This document shows, one piece after another, positions 7,559-15,535 of a stretch of 64,000 nucleotides of DNA. Position 1 is the first letter of the stretch. Every line of letters begins with the position of its first letter. The DNA is taken from positions 1-64,000 of the forward strand of contig CAZRWD010000003.1 of assembly GCA_964603785.1 (NCBI GenBank), given 5' to 3'. Position numbers and translations under genes: made by a program. The notes under the pieces were generated by a model. The model searched no databases. It was not told the DNA's origin and saw nothing but the letters and a program-made list of their open reading frames with translations. The DNA is from CAZRWD01 sp964603785. Its GTDB lineage: Bacteria > Fermentibacterota > Fermentibacteria > Fermentibacterales > Fermentibacteraceae.

Positions 7559-9608
7559 CCGGACACCTCCCCGAGAAGAACCCGAACTCGGTCTCGGCGA
7601 ACAGCGGTCTCTCCGTGAGGGGAGTGAGCCCGTCGGGAGGTATGCCCTCCTCCCGCGCGATCCTGGCCAGGAGGATCCTGCAGGTCTTCCCTCCGCAGGC
7701 TCCGAACCCGGCCCTGGTCAGGGCCTTGATCTCGTTCAGGTCGGTCATGCCCTCCCGCATGAGCCTCCTGATGGTTCCGGCGGTCACCCGCTCGCACCGG
7801 CACACGATCGCCTCGTCGGGCAGCGGGACCGTCCACGGGGCCGGCTCGGGAGCCGAGACCGAGGGATCCTGCACGCGGATGCCGGCGACCCGCGGGGCGA
7901 TCGACCCGTCCACCTGCACCTTCAGTATCGAGGTGCGCCTGCCTCCCGGCAGGATCCTCTTCCTCGCGAGCGTTCCGGTTCCCAGGAGCCCTCCCTCCCA
8001 GTCCGTCACGACGACCTCGGAGCCCTCCGCGACCAGGTCGGGATCGAGCTCGAACGGTATGACCACGAGGGGTCTGGAAGGGTCCTTCCGGCCGTCCACC
8101 AGGGTTATCGCGAGGCCCGGGCAGGTGGTGACGCACTTCTCGCAGCCCGTGCAGCCGCCGGAGTAGACGGGGATCCCGAGTATCGGATGGCCGTCCGTCC
8201 CGATCAGGTCCTTCGGGCAGCATGTCATGCAGGGGTTGCAGGGGATCTCCTGGGTGCAGTGGATGACCGGGTAGACGCCCTCCCCGGCGTCCGCGGGGGC
8301 GTAGGGGAACACCCTGCCGCCCGGGCTCTTCAGGACCGACGCCTTCTCCGACCAGTCGTCGGGCGGCCTCTCGACGCAGAAGCCCAGCTCGCAGGCTATC
8401 TCCATTCCCCTGATCCTGCCCGAGAACATGGCCGCGCTGGCCTCGGCGATCTCCTCGGCATCGCCGGCGACCGAGGCCGGGATCCCGAACTCGACGGCCT
8501 TGCGATGGAACTCGTTGACGGAGTCGAGACCGACCGCGATGAGCAGGGTGTCCGAAAGCCAGGTCCTCTCCGTGCCGGGAACGGGCCTGAAGCTGTCGTC
8601 CACCGCGGCGGCGGTCACCGCCTCGAGCTGGTCCGTCCCGTGGGCGGCCACAACCGTGTGTCGGGTCATCACCGGGACGCCGAGCCTCCTGATCTTGTCG
8701 GCATGGACCTTGTAGCCGCCGCATGCGGGCATGGCCTCCACCAGGCCTACGACCTGGATGCCGGCCTGGAGGGCGTGGTAGGCGGCGATGAGGCCCACGT
8801 TGCCGCCGCCCACTATGAACACGCGGGAGGAGGCCTTCACGAGGTCGCGGTTGACCAGCGTCTGGAATGCACCCGCGCCGTAGACTCCGGGCAGCGTGTT
8901 CCCGGGGAAGACGAGCGACCTCTCCCTGGCGCCGGCTGCGACCAGCAGGTGCCTCGGCCTGACCATCCAGTAGCGGTCCGGGCGTCTCACTCCCACGCAT
9001 CCGTCGGAGTAGACGGCAAGGGCGGTGCTCTCCAGCCATGTCTCCACGTTCCCGAAGCCGGCGAGCATCCGCGAGAGGATGCCGGCGATCTCGATGCCCC
9101 TCGTGCCCGCGTGGCAGTCCTCCTCCGAGCCGAAGAACTTGTGCGTCTGGAGGACCAGCTTGCCGCCGGCGGCGTCCTTGTCGTCGACCAGCAGGACACG
9201 GGCTCCGGCCCTTCCCAGCTCGAGCGATGCGGCAAGACCGGCCGGTCCGGCTCCTATGACGAGTACGTCGACATCCATCCTGCCGGGCGGTTCGACATCG
9301 GGACCCGGCAGGTCCGCGAGCTCGACCAGCCCCTCGACGCTCTTCACCACCATGCCCCCGCGTAGGGGCGTGACGCAGCTCTTCCTCAGCACTCCGTCGA
9401 TCACGAGATTGCACTGCGAGCACTGACCGTTGGCGCAGAAGATCCCCTGCGCACCGCCATCCTTGTGGTGGTGTCCGAAGACCCTCACACCCGAGGCGAA
9501 GAGGGCGGAGGAGACGGCCTCGCCCTCCCTGCCCTCCATCTCTCTGCCGTCGAACGAGAACCTCACCAGCCGGGGCTCCGGGCAGGGCAGCACCGGATGG
9601 CTGGTCAT
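7548..9608 (-). CDS. Fused 2Fe-2S / FAD-NAD oxidoreductase / 4Fe-4S / BFD electron-transfer subunit
   Basis: A 686-residue multidomain flavoprotein. Residues about 10-95 hold a SoxA/HcnA-type 2Fe-2S domain (cysteines 58, 63, 66 and 78). From 112 there is a pyridine-nucleotide oxidoreductase with FAD-binding GAGPAG and NAD-binding VGGGNVG. Next come two 4Fe-4S motifs (CNPCMTCC and CTGCEKCVTTC), and finally a BFD-like 2Fe-2S domain (CRC, then GACGGKTC). This equals HcnA and HcnB fused, with an extra bacterial ferredoxin insert, and it should take electrons from the DAO partner. The ATG at 9608 is preferred; a TTG nine codons upstream is possible. Confidence 0.88.
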   Translation of the reverse strand: MTSHPVLPCPEPRLVRFSFDGREMEGREGEAVSSALFASGVRVFGHHHKDGGAQGIFCANGQCSQCNLVIDGVLRKSCVTPLRGGMVVKSVEGLVELADLPGPDVEPPGRMDVDVLVIGAGPAGLAASLELGRAGARVLLVDDKDAAGGKLVLQTHKFFGSEEDCHAGTRGIEIAGILSRMLAGFGNVETWLESTALAVYSDGCVGVRRPDRYWMVRPRHLLVAAGARERSLVFPGNTLPGVYGAGAFQTLVNRDLVKASSRVFIVGGGNVGLIAAYHALQAGIQVVGLVEAMPACGGYKVHADKIRRLGVPVMTRHTVVAAHGTDQLEAVTAAAVDDSFRPVPGTERTWLSDTLLIAVGLDSVNEFHRKAVEFGIPASVAGDAEEIAEASAAMFSGRIRGMEIACELGFCVERPPDDWSEKASVLKSPGGRVFPYAPADAGEGVYPVIHCTQEIPCNPCMTCCPKDLIGTDGHPILGIPVYSGGCTGCEKCVTTCPGLAITLVDGRKDPSRPLVVIPFELDPDLVAEGSEVVVTDWEGGLLGTGTLARKRILPGGRRTSILKVQVDGSIAPRVAGIRVQDPSVSAPEPAPWTVPLPDEAIVCRCERVTAGTIRRLMREGMTDLNEIKALTRAGFGACGGKTCRILLARIAREEGIPPDGLTPLTERPLFAETEFGFFSGRCPDVE

Positions 9609-9740
9609 GCGTCGCTCATTCCCGCCTGTGGACAATTATCCCGCTCCCTGGATGGTTGGACCGGAGCCCGCGGACCCCGGCTCACGATACATGGAAAAAA
9701 GCAGACCGAAGCTAAGAAGGCGGGGGCGCGGATGCAATCC

Positions 9741-10076
9741 TCAGCCCTTGAGGCTCCTTCCCCTCCCGGACTCCCACTTCAGGGCGAAGGCCGGCCGCTT
9801 CTGCTTCCTCGCCCTCGTGAAGCCCCTGCACTCCGGGAACCTCGAGCATCGCCAGACTTCTATGTGAGGGTACCTGTGGAAGACCGAAGGGGATCCGCAG
9901 AGCGGGCACGGATGATCCTCCATCGCCTCGCGCGAGTCCCTCGCCGCCTCCGCGTCGAGCCTCGCCAGGTCCCTCTCCCGCCGCCCACCCCTGCCCAGCT
10001 CGGACAGCACCCTGAACAGGAGGAACACCAGGAGCCCGGCGGCGCCGATGAACAGAAGGGGCTGAAGCCTCTCCAG
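9741..10076 (-). CDS. Membrane-anchored zinc-ribbon protein (topoisomerase-type zinc finger)
   Basis: About 111 residues: one membrane segment (LLFIGAAGLLVFLLFRVL), a charged linker, then a C-terminal zinc ribbon CPLCGS...CSRFPECRG with the spacing of the topoisomerase I C4 zinc finger, and a basic tail. There is no ATG, GTG or TTG at a sensible place. The best candidate is CTG at 10076, eight bases after GGAAGGAG. A nuclease-like or nucleic-acid role is possible because this zinc finger is often joined to restriction-endonuclease-like domains, but none is present here. Transcribed divergently from the EF-G-like gene. Confidence 0.65.
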   Translation of the reverse strand: MERLQPLLFIGAAGLLVFLLFRVLSELGRGGRRERDLARLDAEAARDSREAMEDHPCPLCGSPSVFHRYPHIEVWRCSRFPECRGFTRARKQKRPAFALKWESGRGRSLKG

Positions 10077-10133
10077 GTTTTCGTCTCCTTCCGCGTTGAC
10101 AGGTAAGTGGCTGGCGGGTAGATAATCAGTTCC

Positions 10134-10151
10134 GGCTGGTCCGGACCAGCC
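10134..10151. promoter_or_regulatory. Perfect 18-bp palindrome in divergent promoter region
   Basis: GGCTGGTCC followed by its exact reverse complement lies between the divergent zinc-ribbon and EF-G-like genes. It could be an operator for a dimeric regulator or a small hairpin in the EF-G leader. No regulator gene is adjacent. Confidence 0.35.
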
Positions 10152-10202
10152 TACCGGGTTTGAATTCCCGTACGATGGGTCAACCAAGGAACGGAGACAG
10201 GG

Positions 10203-12254
10203 TTGAAGGACCATGCATCCAGCACGCTGAGAACAGTTTCCGTCATCGGACACGGTTCGACGGGCAAGACGAGCCTGTGTGACGCACTCCTCTTCGTCTC
10301 GGGGGGCGCGGAGCGCCTCGGCAGCGTCTCCGACGGAACGAGCGCTTTCGACCATACCGCCGAGAGCCGCGACCGCAAGCAGAGCCTGTCGGCATCCCTC
10401 GGCATCTGCGAGTGGAAGGACCACAGGATCAACATCATCGACACCCCGGGGTTCGCCGACTTCTACGGAGAGGCGATCGGTGCCATAAGCGTCAGCGATG
10501 CTTCCGTCCTCGTCCTGGATGCGGCGGCCGGCGTGGAGGTGGGTTCGATCCAGACATGGGGGTTCGCGGCCCGCGCCGAGGTCCCGCTGTTCATCTGGGT
10601 CAACCGGGTCGACCGCGAGAACGCCGACTTCGAAAGGGTCCTCGAGCATGCGCGCGAAGCCCTCAACCGCAGGGTCATCCCCCTCTCCTTCCCCATCGGA
10701 TCCGGCCCGTCCACCGGCGGCATCGTCGAGGTGCTGACCGGGAGGGCGTTCGACCGGAGCGGGGCGGAGATCCCGGTCCCGGCATCGGAGGCGGGCAGTC
10801 TCGAGGCCTGGCGGAAGGAGCTCGTGGAGTGCGCGGCCGAGACCGACGAGACCCTCATGGAGAGCTTCTTCGCCAATGACACGCTCTCGCAGGAGGAGCT
10901 GGACAGGGGGCTGAGGGCGGCCGTCGCCGGCAGGAACCTCTTCCCCATGATGGCGGGCTGCTCGGTGCCGCCCATGGGCCAGTCGACGATCCTGGACGCG
11001 ATCACCAGACTGGTCCCCTCTCCGCTGGAGGGCAGGCCGGCGAAGGCGACGGACGGTTCCGAGGTCGCCCCGGACCAGGGCGGCCCGTTCGTGGCCAGGG
11101 TCTTCCGCTCGACCATCGACAGGCATGTCGGGGACATGGTCTACTTCAGGGTCCTGAGGGGCTCGGTCGAGGGGCAGGTGGACGTCCACAACACCACCCG
11201 CAACACCCCCGAGAGGCTCGGCAACTACTACTACGTCTCCGGGAGCAGGCGGATGGACGCCTCGAAGCTCGTGACGGGCGACATCGCCGCCGCGGCGAAA
11301 CTCAAGGTCACCGCTACGAACGACACCCTGTCGGACAGGCAGAAGCAGGTCGTCCTGGAGCCGATCGCCTTCCCCAATCCCGTGTACAGGGCGGCCATAG
11401 CCCCGAAGAAGAGGGGCGAGGAGGACAAGCTGGGGGTCGGGCTCACCAAGCTGTCGGCACTGGATCCCACGCTCGTCTTCCGCAACGAGGCCGAGATCGG
11501 GCAGATAACTCTGTCGGGCATGGGAGAGCAGCACCTGGCGACGATCCTGGCCAGGCTGAAGGACCTCTACGCGGTGGAGGCCGAGCTCTCGAAGCCCCGC
11601 ATTGCCTATCACGAGACCATCTCCAGGACGGTCAGCGGCCAGTACAAGCACAAGAAGCAGACCGGCGGCAGGGGGCAGTACGGCCACGTCTTCCTCCGGC
11701 TGGAGCCCATGCCCCGCGGCGAGGGCTTCCAGTTCACGAGCGAGGTCGTGGGCGGAACGGTCCCGACCAAGTTCATCCCTGCGGTCGAGAAGGGCGTGCT
11801 GGACTGTCTCGACAGGGGACCCGTCGCCGGCAGCAAGGTCGTGGACGTCAAGGCCGTGGTGTACGACGGCTCCTCCCATGCGGTCGACTCGTCCGACATG
11901 GCCTTCAAGCTCGCCGCCAGCAAGTGCTTCAAGCACCTCATGCTCGAGGCGGCGCCGCAGGTGCTCGAGCCTCTGATGAACCTCGAGATCACCGTTCCCG
12001 ACGAGTTCATGGGCGACGTCATAGGCGACGTGAACGCGAGACGCGGCAAGATCCTCGGCATGGACTCCGAGGGCGGCTTCCAGGTGATCCGGGCCCTGGT
12101 GCCCGAGGCCGAGCTCTACCAGTACACGAGCTCGCTCAGGTCCCTGACCCAGGCCAGGGGCAGCTTCTCCCAGTCCTTCTCCCACTACGAGCCGGTACCG
12201 CGGGAGGTCCAGGAGAGGATCATGGCCGAGGTCACCAGGGAAGAGGAGGACTGA
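10203..12254 (+). CDS. Elongation factor G-like GTPase (EF-G paralogue)
   Basis: A 683-residue translational GTPase with all EF-G domains. The P-loop is GHGSTGKTS (16-24), the G3 motif is DTPG (80-83) and the G4 motif is NRVD (134-137), in place of the usual NKxD. The GHGSTGKT form and the altered G4 are typical of the second EF-G group (TM_1651-like), rather than the housekeeping FusA whose P-loop reads AHIDAGKTT. Domain IV shows the GGRGQYGHV stretch of this group. It may serve in ribosome recycling or a specialised elongation step. The start is TTG with CGGAGACAGGG before it. The stop overlaps the next ATG. Confidence 0.88.
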   Translation: MKDHASSTLRTVSVIGHGSTGKTSLCDALLFVSGGAERLGSVSDGTSAFDHTAESRDRKQSLSASLGICEWKDHRINIIDTPGFADFYGEAIGAISVSDASVLVLDAAAGVEVGSIQTWGFAARAEVPLFIWVNRVDRENADFERVLEHAREALNRRVIPLSFPIGSGPSTGGIVEVLTGRAFDRSGAEIPVPASEAGSLEAWRKELVECAAETDETLMESFFANDTLSQEELDRGLRAAVAGRNLFPMMAGCSVPPMGQSTILDAITRLVPSPLEGRPAKATDGSEVAPDQGGPFVARVFRSTIDRHVGDMVYFRVLRGSVEGQVDVHNTTRNTPERLGNYYYVSGSRRMDASKLVTGDIAAAAKLKVTATNDTLSDRQKQVVLEPIAFPNPVYRAAIAPKKRGEEDKLGVGLTKLSALDPTLVFRNEAEIGQITLSGMGEQHLATILARLKDLYAVEAELSKPRIAYHETISRTVSGQYKHKKQTGGRGQYGHVFLRLEPMPRGEGFQFTSEVVGGTVPTKFIPAVEKGVLDCLDRGPVAGSKVVDVKAVVYDGSSHAVDSSDMAFKLAASKCFKHLMLEAAPQVLEPLMNLEITVPDEFMGDVIGDVNARRGKILGMDSEGGFQVIRALVPEAELYQYTSSLRSLTQARGSFSQSFSHYEPVPREVQERIMAEVTREEED

Positions 12255-12868
12255 TGCGCCGGGGCGCGCCGTGGTCCGGCCTGCTGCCGGCGCTGCTGTG
12301 CGCCCTGCTGCTGCACCCCTCGGTGACGATGGCCGGCGACCCGGGCGGCGGCTCCTCGGATTCGGACGAGGGCAGCTACAGCGTCTACATAGCCCTGGGT
12401 GCCGGCCTGATAATCGCCGGGCTGCTCTTCCTCGACGTCCTCGGTGACAGCGGCGACGAGGACGTGGCGGACGGCGGCGCCGGGACCGCCATCACTCCGA
12501 CGGGGATCGACTGGGATGCTGCCCTGGATGCCGCTTCGGCGGAGCTTCCGAGGGTTGCCGTCACGGCATCCTCCCCCTCCCTTTCCGGGACGGCCTCGCA
12601 GGTCCTCGCGATGATCGCCGCCCTGGGCACCGTGGATCCCTACCCCGAGCCCATCGAGCTCGGCGGGATGCAGGGCGGGGAGGCGTACGGCGCCGCCTCG
12701 GCCTTCTTCGGCGCCGAATGGCTCGTGGTGGTCTCGGAGTCGGGGGATTCCGCCAGGATCGACCTGCTCGGTCCGGGATCCTCCGCGGGTCACTGGCTTG
12801 CGGGTCCGGTTGCGGGATACGGTGCTGCGGCAGCTGGAATAGAGGAATACATACTCTCCGGGAACTGA
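12254..12868 (+). CDS. Exported or membrane protein of unknown function
   Basis: A 204-residue protein whose ATG overlaps the EF-G stop (TGATG), so it is translationally coupled. It has a signal-like segment (SGLLPALLCALLLHPSV), a Ser/Asp/Gly-rich stretch, one membrane segment (YIALGAGLIIAGLLFLDVLG) and a soluble C-terminal region of about 130 residues, alanine- and glycine-rich, containing AEWLVVVSES. I do not recognise the family. Coupling to an EF-G paralogue is probably operon convenience rather than shared function. Confidence 0.7.
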   Translation: MRRGAPWSGLLPALLCALLLHPSVTMAGDPGGGSSDSDEGSYSVYIALGAGLIIAGLLFLDVLGDSGDEDVADGGAGTAITPTGIDWDAALDAASAELPRVAVTASSPSLSGTASQVLAMIAALGTVDPYPEPIELGGMQGGEAYGAASAFFGAEWLVVVSESGDSARIDLLGPGSSAGHWLAGPVAGYGAAAAGIEEYILSGN

Positions 12869-12870
12869 CT

Positions 12871-12913
12871 GCCCCCGTGCGGGTTCAAGCCTCTGGAGGC
12901 TCCGTGCGGGGGC
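12871..12913 (+). terminator. Terminator-like structure
   Basis: Outer 7-bp arms GCCCCCG / CGGGGGC enclose a small inner stem (GCCTC TG GAGGC); TTGACTTT follows. It sits a few bases past the stop of the EF-G operon. Confidence 0.5.
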
Positions 12914-12983
12914 TTGACTTTACCCCCGCCTCAGCGGATTGTCATGAAATGAAGTGTACCCTTGCCAGGAAGGACTGGTAGAG

Positions 12984-15362
12984 ATGAAGCTGAGCTTCTT
13001 TTGCCTTGCCCTGGCCGCGGCCGTCTTCACGGCCGTAGGGAGCGGCCTGACCGTTTCCGTTCCCTTCGATCCATCCGCGGTGACGCTGAGCGATGCCGGC
13101 CCCTACACCACGGTGTTCGTCGAGGGGGCGAAGCTGATCAACCAGGAGGGCCTGCCGGCCCTGCCGGAGCTCGGCATGCGGGTCGCGCTGCCGACGGGAA
13201 CGGTGGCCGACGCCATAGAGATCGTCTCCTGCGAGTACACCGAGCTGCGCGGCAGGCACCTCGTGATGCCCGCAGGGCCGGTCCTTCCCCTCTCGGTCGT
13301 GCAGGAGGTCTACCCCGTCAGCCCCGATCCCCACATCTACGGCCTCTCCACGCCCTATCCGTTCGAGCCCGTCAGGCTGGCCGGCTCGGGCGTGATACTC
13401 GGCATACCCGTGGCCGACATCTACGTCTACCCCGTCCGCTGGAATCCCGCCAGCGGCAGGATCGAGGTCCTCTCTTCGCTGACGATCGACGTCAGCTATC
13501 ACAGCGATCCCGAGGCGGTGACGATCCTCCGCCGCTCGGCGCAGAGCGAGCAGCGCTCGCAGGACATCGTCAGGGCCAACGTGGTGAACCCCGACGGGGT
13601 CTCCGCCTCCGGCGCCATGATCGTCGCCTCCCGCGACCTCGCGTACGGCGAGTACGTGATCATCACCCATCCCGACTACCAGTCCACCATGCAGGAGCTC
13701 GCCGACTGGAAGACGGCCAAGGGCGTGCCGACCAACGTCTACACCACCACCTGGATCCAGTCGCAGTACTCCTGCTACGACCTCCAGCAGGAGATCAGGG
13801 CCTTCCTCTACAACTGCAGGCTCGAGGGGGCGGAGTACATCCTGATAGTGGGCGACGACGACAAGGTCGCCTGCCGTGACGCGATCATCTCCGCCGGCAG
13901 CTACACCGAGTACGCGCCGGTCGACCTATACTTCGCCGACAACAACGACACGGGCGTCGGCGCCGACCGCTGGGACTCCAACGGAAACCATATCTGGGGC
14001 GAGACCTCCGATGCCGTCGACTGGCATCCCGACTTCTGGGTCGGCCGCGCCAGCGTGAACAGCGTCGGCGAGGCCGCGCTCTACATCGACAAGGTTCTCA
14101 TCTACGAGCACATGCAGGCCCCCCCGGGCACCGACTACTTCGAGACTGCGCCGACAGAGCTGAGAATCGGCTACACGACGGGCATTCTCTGGTACAGCCC
14201 CTACTGCCCCGGGAGTGCAAGCGCCGAGATCATCTCCGGATACGTCCCCTCCTCTCCGACATGGGAGGAGGAGAAGCTGAACGAGGGCACTACCGGCAAC
14301 AGCACGGCCATGACCATCGCCATGATCAACGCCGGTCCGCACCACGTGTACCACGCCAGCCACGGCAGCGAGACCTCGATGTACACGGCCAACGGCGACA
14401 ACTTCACGGCCGGCCAGATCATGAACCTCACGAACATGACCACCGGTGACAACGTCGCCATCTGGAACTCCATCGCCTGCCTCATCGGCGCCCTCGACAC
14501 GGGCACGTGCTGCGGCGACGCGTGGAACAACTCCACGAACGGCGGCGGCTTCGGCTCGTTCAACTCCCGCTACGGGTGGGGAACGCCGTCGAGCCCTGGC
14601 AACGGGCCGAGCGAGGTCATCTGCGAGAGGTTCTACTACGAGTACTACAACAACGACATCTTCGCACTGGGAGCCGCCCACGGCATGGCCCTCGACCACT
14701 TCTGCCCGCCGTCCGACGCCTACATGAACTGGTCCATCAAGGAGTACAACCTGCTGGGCGATCCCGAGCTCCCGATGTGGACGAACCATGCGGCCGACAT
14801 GACCGTGAGCCATCCCGCCTCCATACCGGGAGCCGGCAACGTCACGGTCACCGTCAACGGAACCTCCGGACCCCTCCAGGGCGCGAGAGTGTGCCTGCAG
14901 AAGGGCAACTGGCAGACCGGAGAGGTGTACGAGGTCGGCACGACCAATGCCTCGGGCCAGGTCACGCTGTATGTGGCGCCCGCCTCGGCAGGCTCCATCG
15001 ACGTGACCGTCTGGGCGCACGACTACGACACCTACCAGGGGACGATCACCTGCGGCGTGGGCATCGAAGGCGATCAGACCGGCGTGGTGACGGGCTTAGG
15101 CTCGATCTACCCGAGCCCGGCCCTGCAGAGCGCGACGATGGCCTTCAGCCTGGGCTCCGACGGTCCGGTCTCGATCAGGGTGTTCGACCTGACGGGCAGG
15201 GTGGTTGCGGAACTCGCGGACACCGGGATGTCCGCCGGCGATCATTCGCTGGTCTGGGATCTGAGCGGGTCCGACGGCAGGACCGTACCGGCCGGCGTGT
15301 ACTGCGTGCGCTTCGAGGCGCCGGGATGCACGGCCACTCGGAACCTGGTGGTAGTCAGGTAG
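12984..15362 (+). CDS. Secreted gingipain-like C25 cysteine peptidase with sorting domain
   Basis: A 792-residue exported protease. It has a signal peptide (MKLSFFCLALAAAVFTAVGS), an N-terminal beta-rich propeptide-like region (about 21-200), then a C25 caspase-like catalytic domain (about 215-610) with the His460 (YHASHGS) and Cys499 (WNSIACL) pair of gingipains. An Ig-like segment follows, and the final 80 or so residues are a FlgD/Por-type sorting domain (YPSPALQS, FDLTGRVV, VPAGVYCVRFE). The chosen ATG precedes the signal peptide; an in-frame start 30 bases earlier only adds polar residues. Likely exported by a type IX-like system and anchored or released at the cell surface to digest proteins. 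It stands alone with a strong terminator after it. Confidence 0.9.
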   Translation: MKLSFFCLALAAAVFTAVGSGLTVSVPFDPSAVTLSDAGPYTTVFVEGAKLINQEGLPALPELGMRVALPTGTVADAIEIVSCEYTELRGRHLVMPAGPVLPLSVVQEVYPVSPDPHIYGLSTPYPFEPVRLAGSGVILGIPVADIYVYPVRWNPASGRIEVLSSLTIDVSYHSDPEAVTILRRSAQSEQRSQDIVRANVVNPDGVSASGAMIVASRDLAYGEYVIITHPDYQSTMQELADWKTAKGVPTNVYTTTWIQSQYSCYDLQQEIRAFLYNCRLEGAEYILIVGDDDKVACRDAIISAGSYTEYAPVDLYFADNNDTGVGADRWDSNGNHIWGETSDAVDWHPDFWVGRASVNSVGEAALYIDKVLIYEHMQAPPGTDYFETAPTELRIGYTTGILWYSPYCPGSASAEIISGYVPSSPTWEEEKLNEGTTGNSTAMTIAMINAGPHHVYHASHGSETSMYTANGDNFTAGQIMNLTNMTTGDNVAIWNSIACLIGALDTGTCCGDAWNNSTNGGGFGSFNSRYGWGTPSSPGNGPSEVICERFYYEYYNNDIFALGAAHGMALDHFCPPSDAYMNWSIKEYNLLGDPELPMWTNHAADMTVSHPASIPGAGNVTVTVNGTSGPLQGARVCLQKGNWQTGEVYEVGTTNASGQVTLYVAPASAGSIDVTVWAHDYDTYQGTITCGVGIEGDQTGVVTGLGSIYPSPALQSATMAFSLGSDGPVSIRVFDLTGRVVAELADTGMSAGDHSLVWDLSGSDGRTVPAGVYCVRFEAPGCTATRNLVVVR

Positions 15363-15386
15363 CGTTCATCTGACGCATCGACTCGC

Positions 15387-15416
15387 GGCCCCGGGGCCTC
15401 CCGCCCCGGGGCCTTT
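15387..15416 (+). terminator. Intrinsic terminator after the C25 peptidase
   Basis: Perfect 10-bp stem GGCCCCGGGG / CCCCGGGGCC with a 7-base loop, followed by TTT, 25 bases past the peptidase stop. Confidence 0.75.
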
Positions 15417-15445
15417 CCCCCTTCGGTTTTCACATCTTTCGGATT
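15417..15445 (-). repeat. Left inverted copy of the transposase-flanking repeat
   Basis: The minus strand reads AATCCGAAAGATGTG then AAAACCGAAGGGGG, matching the right copy at 16547 with a single G/T difference. It abuts the terminator of the C25 peptidase gene. Confidence 0.8.
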
Positions 15446-15535
15446 CCTCAAGTTAGATCATGCCGCACAGCAAGTTCGAATTCGACCTGGATTCGGGTGA
15501 TTGACAAACACAAGTTTGTGTCTCACACTCCTGGT

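Noticed and set aside
10110..10175. tRNA-like T-arm (CGGGTTTGAATTCCCG) near a palindrome
   Set aside because: No matching acceptor stem, D-arm or anticodon arm can be built around it.
9741..12185. Very long open frame (814 codons) on the minus strand opposite the EF-G-like gene
   Set aside because: Only its last 110 codons look like protein; the rest is the antisense of a clear EF-G, kept open by high G+C third positions.
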